Assembly: GCA_020355945.1 (NCBI GenBank)
Contig: CP070627.1
Location: forward strand, 8,788,523 to 8,852,522
Direction of reading: 5' to 3'
Length of the DNA stretch: 64,000 nt
From: Candidatus Aminicenantota bacterium
GTDB lineage: Bacteria; Acidobacteriota; Aminicenantia; UBA2199
Part shown: piece after piece, positions 10,066 through 19,900 of the stretch
How positions within the stretch are numbered: position 1 is the stretch's first letter
Layout: every line of letters begins with the position of its first letter
The notes under the pieces: model-generated
Database searches by the model: none
The model's input: the letters and a program-made list of their open reading frames with translations, nothing else
What the model was told of the DNA's origin: nothing
Program-made: the position numbers and the translations under genes

Positions 10066-10119
10066 ATTTTAACCCCTGTTGTATATAATTTAAAGTTCTT
10101 TACTATATCATATCCTGGA

Positions 10120-12184
10120 GAATATTCCCGGGGATTGACTGGCTTTAAGATAATGAAGGGTTGAGTGAATTTTTTTAGATGGCAAATATAACTTGTTTGC
10201 CGGATATAAGGGGTTTTAAATAATTCTACCAGGGGTATGTTGAGATTGAATTCCTTATTCACCCGTGATATCACCCCGGCTGGCGTCTCGGTGGACCGGT
10301 AAATAGTCCACCAATTCTTCAAAGGGGTACTCTTGATTTTCGTATGCCTCTAAGGTCTTTTGTTTGACTTCTTGTAAAAATTCTGAAAAGGTTTTATCTG
10401 CCGAGAAATAATTTCTTAAGGGCAGGGTATTGACCATCATGCCGAGATGGATCCTGGCGATCAACACAGTGGCTTTTAAAGAGTGTCCGCCGGAATCGAA
10501 AAAAGCATCATCAATACTGATCACCTCTTTTTTCATTCTCAATACCTTTGCCCAGATCTCTGCCAGGGTCTCTTCCATGTAAGTGCAGGGAGGAATACGG
10601 TTGGGCCTCTCCCGGATGACCTGGGGAGCGGGTAAGGCCTTTTTGTCTACTTTACCGTTAGGAGTGAGTGGTATGGTATTTACCAATACAAAATAAGAAG
10701 GAACCATGTAATGGGGCAAACGTGCGGCAAGATATTCCCGTATCTGAGGGATGGGTGGCAGTGGTTCACCAGGGACTAAACAGATATACGCACATAAAGA
10801 GGCCTGGTGGTTTTGATCTTCCCGGGCCAGGACCACTGTTTCTTTGACAGCAGGGTGGCTGAACAAATGACTTTCGATTTCTGCAGGTTCGATGCGAAAT
10901 CCCCTGATCTGTACCTGATCATCGTTTCGCCCCAGGTATTCCACATTCCTATCCGGGAGCCTTCGCCCCAGGTCTCCACTTTTGTATAGGATTTCGCCGG
11001 GGATGTGGGGGTTCTCAAAAAAACGTTGGCCGGTCAACTCCACACGATTTAAATAACCCCGGGCCACCCCGCTGCCGCCTACGAAAATTTCACCACTGAT
11101 TCCTATAGGAACAGGGTTTAATAGATTATCCAGGATATAAAGCGCGGTCTCGGGCAGCGGTTTGCCTATGGTACTGATTCATAAAGAGAACGAATGTCAG
11201 TCGCTTTTAAGTGGTAATAAGTGACATGAACCGTGGTTTCAGTAATGCCGTACATGTTGACCAGTTGAAGGCGGTCCGGGGAATACCTGTCACTCCAACC
11301 GGATAAATTTTGCGGCAGGAGCTTATCTCCGCCAAAAATGATGATGCGTAAGTGGTGGTTTAACGTATGTTCCTGGCATTTGCTTTCGGTATCTGCCAGG
11401 GCGTAAAAGGCCTGGGGGGTCTGGTTCAATATGGTCACCCTGTGTCTCCTAATGACCAAAAGAAAAAGGTTGATATCCCTGACCTGGTCCAGTGGAGGAA
11501 CAATCAACCGACCGCCGTTGAGCAGCGCCCCATACATTTCCCATACGGAAAAATCAAAACAAAAGGAATGTGCCATGACCCAGGTTTCATGATCCCGGGT
11601 CGATGGGCAAATAGGCACCATTGGCTTTCAATATCCCTACCAGTCCGATTATCATTTCCACAGAACGATTCAACATAATTACTGCAATGGTGTCAAGTTT
11701 GACGCCTTTTTTTCTCAAGAAAATAGCCAATTGATTGGATTTTTCATTTAATTCTCTATAAGTAATCGCACAGTGCACAGTGCACAGCGTTTTTCTTCTT
11801 TGGGCTGCGCCTCGCGCCCTGCGCTTTGCCCGACCAGGGCTATATTGTCCGGGGTTCGTTCCACTTGTTCTTCAAATAATTCATGAATGGTTTTGTTCTC
11901 CGGGTAATGGTCGCGGGTTTGGCTCATATCCTTCGGGGGGTTTAATTCCAATGCCAGGAGGTCGAAAGGGATGTCCTGGTTTTCCCGGGTTTCTTCCGGG
12001 AAGTCCCGGGGAAGCTCCCGCTGCCGGTGGTTAAATCCAAAACCTGCACGTTGAGTTCTATTTCCGGTTCCACCTGTTGGAACAATTCCTCTTCGACAGT
12101 AATCATCCGGGTGCGCAGGGCTTCATACTCGAACCAGTGGATAAACCACAGCCGTTCCTGGTGGTATGATGCTTTTATTCTCAA
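10120..12184 (-). pseudogene. Collapsed NRPS relic (C-A(Thr)-PCP-C...PCP fragments)
   Basis: About 2.1 kb of NRPS sequence broken into short frames. It begins at a TTG with AGGAAG upstream and reads KASYHQERLWFIH as in the starts of the intact proteins at 16918 and 45774. The C domain then collapses: junctions near 12125 (FE to ALRTRM), 12015 (frame change into RELPRDFPEE), 11985 and 11930. The A domain lacks about 90 residues including core A3 (junction near 11595, from IDPG to the HETWVMAHS block). It keeps the Thr code block FDFSVWEMYG / NMYGITETTVH, and has a 1-nt deletion near 11170. A PCP with GGHSL is fused mid-domain (about 10441) to a C fragment. That fragment is fused (about 10275) to the end of another PCP (NLNIPLVELFKTPYIR). 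No TE remains, apart from a possible linker trace (FIILKP). Closest parent by eye: the 3.6-kilo-residue protein at 34990-45774. Confidence 0.85.
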
Positions 12185-12210
12185 TCTTTTCTTCCTGGGA
12201 CCATGAACAA

Positions 12211-12235
12211 TTAACCATTAACCATTAACCATTAA
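12211..12235. repeat. Short tandem repeat, TTAACCA unit
   Basis: Three-plus tandem TTAACCA units fill part of the 78-nt gap between the NRPS relic and the intact NRPS gene. A related TTAACCATTAATAATTGAC sequence occurs inside an NRPS coding region near 27506-27540. Confidence 0.7.
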
Positions 12236-12262
12236 AAAATATCGAAATCGTGGTGATTATTT

Positions 12263-15200
12263 TCATATGTTCCTTGATATACGCTGGATTATGGGGGCCT
12301 GGCGCTTTTGTTTCAACCGTAATTTCGATATGATTGTATCGGGATTATCCAGTATGGTTTCTAATAGTTTTACAAAACGTTCCACCATATTTGCAATGGT
12401 TTTGCCGGCAAATAAATCGGTATTGTATTCAAAACGAACGTCCATGGTGTTTTCACTTTCTATGAGGTAGATGGTAAGATCAAACTTAGCGGTTGTGCTG
12501 TTGAGGCCAAAATTCTTTACCTGGATATTACCGGTGCCGCCCTGGTCTGATGTCTCTCCTGGAAGGGAATTGTAGTTAACCATATCCACCATTACATCAA
12601 AAATGGGGTGCCTGGCTATATCCCGTTTTTCCCCCAGGTTTTCCAACAACTGGTCGAAGGGATAAACCTGGTGTACAAAGGCGTTGGTCAATTCCGCTTT
12701 AACACTTCTTAACAGGGCTGCAAAGGTGTCCCCGGGATCAAAGCGGGTACGAAGTACCAGGGTGTTTAAATAAAAGCCGATTTGATCTTGCAGGTCCGGG
12801 TGGTCCCGGCCGGCAGAGACGGTTCCCAATAGGATATCGGTCTGCCCGGTGTAATAGTAAAACAGGAGGTTCAACGTGGCTAACAGTGTCATGAAGAGGG
12901 TGACCCGGTGAGTTTCGCTAAAGGTTCTCAGTTTTTTTAAAAATGCCGCTTCAATGGTGTCCGTTACTTCATCACCGTTGTAGGTTTGGACTGCGGGCCG
13001 CTGGTGGTCCAGGGGTAACTCCAGTGGAGGCGGTTTCCCGGTCAATTGTTTCATCCAATATTCCTGGTGTTGGTTTAATTGCTCTGCGGTTAAATGCTTA
13101 TTGTGCCAGGCTGCATAATCTTTGTATTGAATGGGCAACGTTTTTAAAGGGTTTGGTGTTCCCTTATCAAAGACATCATACAGGATTTGCATCTCATCGA
13201 TGAATCGGTCAAGAGATAAAAAATCGCTGATGATATGGTGCATGTTAAAGAAAAACACATGCTTTTGTTTTTCCAGGCGAATAAGTCTGACTTTCAGCAG
13301 CGGACCGCTGACCAGGTCAAAGGGAAGTCCCGATTCGTATTCCACCAGCTCCCGAGCTTTTGCTTCTTTTTCCGGGACATTTTCCAGGTGGGTATGTTCC
13401 AGGCTGAAGTTCACCTGTTCCGGTGGTAATATTTTTTGCTTGACTTCTCCTTCAATGTTGAGAAAAATCGTACGTAAACTTTCATGTCGTACTGTTAGGC
13501 TTTGAAGTGTTTGTTCCAGGGCCAGGATGTGCAATTCCCCTGCCAATAGGTGTACCATGGGCATGTTAAAGGAGATGGAAGCGGCTTCTAACTGGCTCAG
13601 TGCCCATACACGCTCCTGGGCATGGGAGACATCGTAATATTCTTGCTGCTCCCGGCATGGTATAGGTAGGTATGGGGTATCCCCGCATGCGGCGATCCAA
13701 TCTGCTATTCCCCGTATGCTGGGGGTTTTAAATACTTGCGCCAGTGGAACTTTTATATTAATCTCTTTATGGATTTTAGAGATCATGAGGGCTGCCTTTA
13801 ACGAATGGCCCCCCAGGTGGAAAAAATTATCATCGATGCCAGTGGTTTCTCTTTTTATTGCCAGTACTTCTGCCCATATGCCAGCCAATGTCTCTTCCAG
13901 GTGGCTGCGGGGACAGATGTGGTTTTTCTTATCGTCGACGGTTTGGGGGGCTGGTAAGGCGGCTTTGTCCAGCTTGCCGTTGGGAGTAAGGGGTATGGTT
14001 TTCACCGGCACAAAGTAGGCCGGGATCATATATTGGGGGAGCATATTAGAGAGATAATCCCGCATTTCAGGTAGGGATTCACCGGGTTTCAAGCGGAGAT
14101 AGGCACAGAGAAAGGGCTGTTGGTGTTTATCTTCAAAGGTGGCCACCACTGTTTCTTTGATGCCAGGATGTTTTAACATAACACTTTCAATCTCCGCAGG
14201 TTCGATCCGGAACCCCCTGATCTGTACCTGGTCATCGTTTCGGCCCAAATACTCGATGTTTCCATCCGGCAGGCGTCGGCCCAGGTCCCCGGTTTTGTAG
14301 GTATTTTGCCTCCGGCAGCCAGGGGGGGCGCTTTTTGAAAAAACTGCCCCCCCTGGACCCCCCTGCAAAAACTTTTTATTATTCTTTTTCTTTTTAACCT
14401 TAAAATCTATCTCTATGAATCTTTCTGAAGTTAACTCCGGTTGGTTCAAATACCCCCTGGCCACCCCGGTGCCGCCCACGAAAATTTCACCACTGATTCC
14501 CATTGGAACAGGGTTTAAAAGATTATCCAGGATGTAAAGTGTAGTTTCCGGGAGTGGTTTGCCTATGGGGCTGATACCATGAAGAGAACGAATATCAGAA
14601 TCTTTTAAGCGGTAATAAGTGACATGAACCGTGGTTTCGGTTATGCCGTACATGTTGACCAGTTGAATGTGGCTGGAGGAATACCTGTCGCTCCAACCGG
14701 ATAGATTTTGTGGCAGGAGCTTGTCGCCGCCAAAAATGATGGTGCGCAGGTGTTGATTTAAAGAGTGTTCCTGGGATTTTTTTTCGGTTTCCGCCAGGGC
14801 GTAAAAAGCATGGGGGGTCTGATTCAATATGCTCACCTGGTGCCTCTTAAGGAGCAAAAGAAAAAGGTTGATATCCCTGATATGGTCCGGGGGGGGAACA
14901 ATCAAACGGCCGCCGTTGAGCAGGGCCCCGTACATCTCCCAAACGGAAAAATCGAAACAAAACGAGTGGGCCATGATCCAGATGTCATGGTTATCAAAGT
15001 GGAAGGGCAATCGATCGTTTTTAAACAAACGCACCAGGTTGAGGTGCGTAATCATGCACCCTTTGGGCCAACCCGTGCTCCCGGAAGTGTAGATAACGTA
15101 AGCCGCGTTAGCAGGGTTAACCCACCTTAGGGTGGAAGTTAAGGTTGAGGAGGAGAAGGATAGGTTGGAAATTTCTATCATCTCTATCAATTTCTCCTTA

Positions 15201-16918
15201 AACTCAACCTTAGCCCGGATACCTGGCCCAGCCAGTAAGACCTTTGGCCTGCTGTCGGCCAGTATATAATTGATTCGCTGCCGGGGGTAAGCGGGATCGA
15301 TGGGCAGGTAAGCCCCTCCGGCTTTTAATATTGCCAGTAGACCGGCAATCAGCTCCTGGGAACGTTCCATCATGATACCGATTAAATCCCCGGGCACGAT
15401 GCGGTAAAGTTCCTGTAAATAAGAGGCTAAACGGCTTGCCCTGGAATCCAATTCCCGGTAGGTGAGTGTCCGGTCCCGGTAAACCAGGGCTGCAGATCCC
15501 GGTGTCTTTGCTGCCTGCGCTTCAAACAGTTGTTCGATGGTTTTATCCCCGGGGTAACCGGCATGGGTTTGATTCCACCGAGTCAGGAGGCGGTGACGTT
15601 CATCATGGTTTAATATACCCAGGTGAGATACCAACTGGTGCGGTTCCCGGAGGATGTTTTCCAGTAAGAGGGTGTAGTGCTCCATAAAACAGGAGGCAAA
15701 CCATTCATCATAATAATCTTTATTGTACACCAAAACCCCTGAAAAAGATCTTTCTCCTCCCCGGATAAAAAGATTCAAGTCGTATTTCCCCCATCCCAGG
15801 TTGGTTTCAATATAGTTTATTTTCAGTCCTTTGACCGGGGGTATGTGTAAAGGTTCTTCCCGGTATTGAAAGAGAACGTCAAAAAATACTGTTCGACTCA
15901 TGTCCTTTTGGGGGTTTAATTTCATTGCCAGGAGGTCGAAGGGTATGTCCTGGTTTTCATAAGCCTGCTTCAGGGTTTGAATCAGATCGTAAAAGAATGT
16001 GTTAAAGGACATATTGCCGGTAATGCTGCTGCGTAATACCAGGAGATTGGCGGTCGGGCCAACGAGGGCCCCGGAACCGGGTTGATGGCGGTTATCCACA
16101 CTGGTGCCCACAACGATATCCTCCTGGCAGCAGTACCGGTGTAAAAGAACTTTGAACGCAGCCAGCAGAAAGACCTGGTTCCCGGTGCCTTTTTGTTGGC
16201 AGAATTCCCGTATTCTTGTGCTCAACCCCGGGGGAATGCGGAAAGCGATCCTGGCTTCACGGAAGGTATGAATGACGGCACGCGGAACCCTGGTGGGCAG
16301 TGCCAAAGGGCTGATATTTGTCAGTTGTCGCTTCCAATATAGGAGAAGGTCTTCCTGGAAATCCGGGGGGAGTTCACGCTGCCATTGGGAAAAGTCAGCA
16401 TAATGAAGACGCACGTCAGGGAGCTCCGGCAGCGATCCCTCTTGCAGGGCCTGGTAACAAAGTGCCAACTCTGTGGCAATGATGCCCAGCGAATACTGAT
16501 CCGCTGCCAGGTGGTGGAGGGTGATCACTAAAATGTTTTTATCGATGGAGGTTTTGATCACCGCTGCCCGGACCAGGGATTCACCCTCCATGGTGAAGGG
16601 GCGTTTGGCTTCCTTTAATGCCATTTCCAACCCGCTGCTGCCTCCCGGTAAATTCAACACCTGCAGGTTAAGGCCTATTTTCGGCTCCACCTGTTGAAAC
16701 AATTGATTTTCAACCGTAATCATTCGGGTGCGCAGGGCTCGATGGCGCTGGATCACCCTGCTTATACACTGTTCCAACCGGTTGATATCCAGGGAACCTG
16801 TTATCTCCAATATCAACGGGATATTGTGATATATAGGCCCCCCTTCGTAAATATCCTCACTCTCGAACTGATGAATAAACCACAACCGTTCCTGGTGGTA
16901 AGATGCTTTTATCTTCAC
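12263..16918 (-). CDS. NRPS, C-A(Thr)-PCP-C
   Basis: A 1551-residue peptide synthetase, the last intact protein of assembly line 2. N-terminal C domain (about 3-440) of the KASYHQERLWFIHQFE type with motif HHLAADQ (H135, H136), where the usual Gly after Asp is Gln. The A domain (about 460-985) has TSGSTGWPKG and specificity residues that I read as D-F-W-N-I-G-M-V-H-K, the classic threonine code. PCP with GGHSL, phosphopantetheine Ser at S1039. C-terminal C domain (about 1093-1551) has HHIISDF (H1227, H1228; Gly replaced by Phe) and no A domain after it. It starts at GTG, not ATG: AGGAG lies 6 nt upstream and the same N-terminus recurs in two homologous starts. Only 18 nt separate it from the upstream NRPS gene. 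The partner for its C-terminal domain would be the collapsed relic downstream, so it may be a dead end. Confidence 0.93.
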   Translation of the reverse strand: MKIKASYHQERLWFIHQFESEDIYEGGPIYHNIPLILEITGSLDINRLEQCISRVIQRHRALRTRMITVENQLFQQVEPKIGLNLQVLNLPGGSSGLEMALKEAKRPFTMEGESLVRAAVIKTSIDKNILVITLHHLAADQYSLGIIATELALCYQALQEGSLPELPDVRLHYADFSQWQRELPPDFQEDLLLYWKRQLTNISPLALPTRVPRAVIHTFREARIAFRIPPGLSTRIREFCQQKGTGNQVFLLAAFKVLLHRYCCQEDIVVGTSVDNRHQPGSGALVGPTANLLVLRSSITGNMSFNTFFYDLIQTLKQAYENQDIPFDLLAMKLNPQKDMSRTVFFDVLFQYREEPLHIPPVKGLKINYIETNLGWGKYDLNLFIRGGERSFSGVLVYNKDYYDEWFASCFMEHYTLLLENILREPHQLVSHLGILNHDERHRLLTRWNQTHAGYPGDKTIEQLFEAQAAKTPGSAALVYRDRTLTYRELDSRASRLASYLQELYRIVPGDLIGIMMERSQELIAGLLAILKAGGAYLPIDPAYPRQRINYILADSRPKVLLAGPGIRAKVEFKEKLIEMIEISNLSFSSSTLTSTLRWVNPANAAYVIYTSGSTGWPKGCMITHLNLVRLFKNDRLPFHFDNHDIWIMAHSFCFDFSVWEMYGALLNGGRLIVPPPDHIRDINLFLLLLKRHQVSILNQTPHAFYALAETEKKSQEHSLNQHLRTIIFGGDKLLPQNLSGWSDRYSSSHIQLVNMYGITETTVHVTYYRLKDSDIRSLHGISPIGKPLPETTLYILDNLLNPVPMGISGEIFVGGTGVARGYLNQPELTSERFIEIDFKVKKKKNNKKFLQGGPGGAVFSKSAPPGCRRQNTYKTGDLGRRLPDGNIEYLGRNDDQVQIRGFRIEPAEIESVMLKHPGIKETVVATFEDKHQQPFLCAYLRLKPGESLPEMRDYLSNMLPQYMIPAYFVPVKTIPLTPNGKLDKAALPAPQTVDDKKNHICPRSHLEETLAGIWAEVLAIKRETTGIDDNFFHLGGHSLKAALMISKIHKEINIKVPLAQVFKTPSIRGIADWIAACGDTPYLPIPCREQQEYYDVSHAQERVWALSQLEAASISFNMPMVHLLAGELHILALEQTLQSLTVRHESLRTIFLNIEGEVKQKILPPEQVNFSLEHTHLENVPEKEAKARELVEYESGLPFDLVSGPLLKVRLIRLEKQKHVFFFNMHHIISDFLSLDRFIDEMQILYDVFDKGTPNPLKTLPIQYKDYAAWHNKHLTAEQLNQHQEYWMKQLTGKPPPLELPLDHQRPAVQTYNGDEVTDTIEAAFLKKLRTFSETHRVTLFMTLLATLNLLFYYYTGQTDILLGTVSAGRDHPDLQDQIGFYLNTLVLRTRFDPGDTFAALLRSVKAELTNAFVHQVYPFDQLLENLGEKRDIARHPIFDVMVDMVNYNSLPGETSDQGGTGNIQVKNFGLNSTTAKFDLTIYLIESENTMDVRFEYNTDLFAGKTIANMVERFVKLLETILDNPDTIISKLRLKQKRQAPIIQRISRNI
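14303..14386. repeat. Hairpin-forming dispersed repeat inside the A7-A8 loop of the Thr A domain
   Basis: Contains a perfect 11-bp inverted repeat CCAGGGGGGGC (14319-14329) / GCCCCCCCTGG (14346-14356) with a further TTTTTGAAAAA pairing in the loop, then CCCCTGCAAAAACTTTTTAT. It is in frame and encodes the GGPGGAVFSKSAPPGCRRQ segment just before YKTGDL. A related element sits at the same place in the next A domain (18991-19160). Confidence 0.75.
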
Positions 16919-16924
16919 CTATTT

Positions 16925-16929
16925 CTCCT
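16925..16929 (-). promoter_or_regulatory. Ribosome-binding site fixing a GTG start
   Basis: AGGAG followed by a 6-nt spacer precedes GTG at 16918. No in-frame ATG fits the conserved KASYHQERL N-terminus, so this site decides the start. Confidence 0.7.
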
Positions 16930-16936
16930 GGTATGT

Positions 16937-19900
16937 TTAACACTGGTTTTGGGTATCCAGGGGTTGAATCAAGGGTGCCTGGGTGGTTTGCCTCAACCGT
17001 AATGTTGATATTACGGTATCAGGCTTTTCTAAAACCGTTTCCAGTAATTTTGTAAACCGTTTCATCATCCGCTCGATGGTGGCAGGTTTAAATAAATCCC
17101 GGTTGTATTCAAAGCGGATATCCATGGTGTTCTTTTGTTCTACAAGATAAATGGTAAGGTCGAATTTGGCGGTTTTGGCATGAATATTGAAATATTTGAT
17201 GACAATGCCACCACTCCCCGGTAAGGATGGCGCTTCGGCTGCCTGGTAATTCAACATATTTACCAGGACATCGAAGATCGGGGCCCTGCTAATATCCCGC
17301 TGCCCTCCGATATCCTCCAACAACAGGTCAAAGGGGTATACCTGGTGCTGGTAAGCTCCCATTAATACATCTTTAACCTTGTATGAAAGAGATTTAAAGG
17401 TATCCCTGGTTTGGAATTGGGTACGAAGCACCAGAGTATTTAAATAGTAGCCAATCTGGCTGCGCAGGTCCGCGTGGTCCCTACTGCCGACAATGGTGCC
17501 CAATACGATATCCCTCTTCCCGGTGTAATAAAAAAACAGAAGATTCAAAGCGGTTAACAGCACCATAAACAGGGTAAGATTTTGGGTTTCACTATAGCTT
17601 TTTAGTTTTTTAAATATTACCTCCTGGATGGAGGAAATCATTGTATCACCGTTATATGTCTGAATGGCGGGGCGCTGGTTATCCCAGGGTAATTCCAATT
17701 GGGGCAGGTGTCCTTTTAACCGCTCCGTCCAGTATTGCCGGTGTTGATTCAACGGCTCTCCCTTTAACTGTTCATTTTGCCAGGCGGCATAATCTCTATA
17801 TTGAATTGGCAGCGGTTCTAATGGGTTCTGTTCTCCTTTGTCAAAGGCTTCATGGAGGACTCGCATTTCCCTTATAAGGATGTCGTGGGATAAAAAGTCG
17901 CTGATGATGTGGTGAAAATTAAAAAATAACACATACCTCTGGGCTTCCAGGCGGATAAGGGTGATTCGCACCAGCGGACCGGTGGATAAGTCAAAGGGGG
18001 TGAGAGATTCACGCTCTACATATTCCCGGGCTTTTACCTCATTCCCCGGTTCTCCTCTCAGGTCCATGTGTTTCACTGCGAAATCCATGGTTTCCAGTGG
18101 TACTACCCGTTGTTTCACCTCTCCGTCCACGTTGAGGAAGGCTGTTCTTAAACTTTCATGGCGTTCCATCAGCGTCTTAAACGTTCGTTCCACCACCGGG
18201 ATGTTCAATTGCCCTTCCACCAGGTGCGCCCCTGGAATGTTAAAAGAGATGGAAGCTGCTTCCAACTGGCTCAACACCCATATCCGTTCCTGGGCATGAG
18301 ATACCTGGTAATATTCCTTCTTCTCCTGCGCTGGTATCGATGTATAGGTGTCGGTTTTTTTCCCCGACGCTGTCATCCATTCAGCCAAACCACGGATGGT
18401 GGGAGTATTAAACAACTCTACCAGTGTTATCTTTATATTAAACGCTTGATGCACCCTGGCTGTCAAGACTGCTGCGTTTAATGAATTTCCCCCCAACTCA
18501 AAAAAGTTACTGTCAATGCCGATGGCTTGTGTTTCCATACCCAGTACTTCAGACCAGATCTGCGCTAACCTCGATTCATTTTCATCCCGGGGTGCGATAT
18601 AATCTGCATCCGAAATGGCCTCCGGCTGCGGTAAGGCGTTTCGATCAACTTTTCCATTTGGGGTTAAGGGGATGCTCTCCAATGATACGATATTGGCCGG
18701 GACCATATATCCAGGTAACAATTGAGTCAAATATGCCTTTATCTCCTGGGGAAGAGAAGATGAACCCTCGGCGTTTGGAACGATGTATGCACACAGTTGT
18801 TTATTCCCCGCCTTATCTTCTATGACCAAAACCACGGTTTCTTTCACTCCAGGGTGCTTGAATAAGTGCCCTTCGATTTCTCCTAACTCGATCCGGTATC
18901 CACTGATCTTGACCTGTTGATCGATTCTTCCTAAAAATTCGATATTCTTATCCGGCAACCGCCGGGCCAGGTCACCGGTTTTGTAAATCTTTTGCCTTCG
19001 GCAACCAGGAGGCGAGAGCATTGCGCATGGAGCATAGCGCATAGCGTATGGGGCAAAGCACTTTGCCATTTTAGGCTCCCCTCGCCGAGGGGCCCCTGGC
19101 CCCCCCCGCAAAAACTTTTTATCAAGGGAATCCTGGTCATCCCATAAATCCTGGTCAAATTTTTCCGAGGTTAATTCCGGTTGGTTTAGATAACCCCTGG
19201 CAATACCTGCCCCGGCCAGGTAGATTTCACCTGCAGCCCCAATGGGACATAAATTCTTATTTTTTCCCAGGATACAGCATATAACACCCCGGATAGGGGT
19301 CCCGATCAATACCCGGGTTTTATCCGGGCTGAACTCATATAATGTTGAACATACACTGTTTTCAGTGGGACCATACTCATTATATAATTTGACATGATTT
19401 AATTTGTCATAGTGACTTTTGACCAGGTCCTCGCTAAACTGCTCCCCGGCAATGGTCACTTGTTTCAATTGCCTTAAACTATCAGGGATTTCTTCGATAT
19501 AGGTGCGATATAAGGTGGGTACAATTAAAAAATGCGTTACCCCAGCAGTTTTCAACAACTCTTTTAAATAATTTATGTCAAAACGGTGTTGGCCCCGGAT
19601 CAATATCAATCGCGATCCACTGATTAACGGTGTAAATATATCCTCAACCGAACTGTCAAAAGAGATGGAGGGCAATTGTAAAACACCGTCATCCTCATTG
19701 AACCGGTACCGGTTTTTTCTCCAAACCAGGGTATTGACAATGGAACGATGTTCAATGGCTACCCCTTTGGGCTTTCCCGTAGAACCGGAGGTGTAGATAA
19801 TGTAGGCCAGGGAAGAGGACTGAGAAGGGGGAAAGCCTGGAAAGGTGGAGGAGGAAAAATCAAAATCTCCCGGTAACCGGATAAAAATCATCTTAATATT

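Noticed and set aside
10120..12184. Several small independent NRPS-like genes
   Set aside because: The short frames are consecutive pieces of one C-A-PCP-C-PCP series joined by deletions and a 1-nt frameshift; none is a complete domain with its own start.
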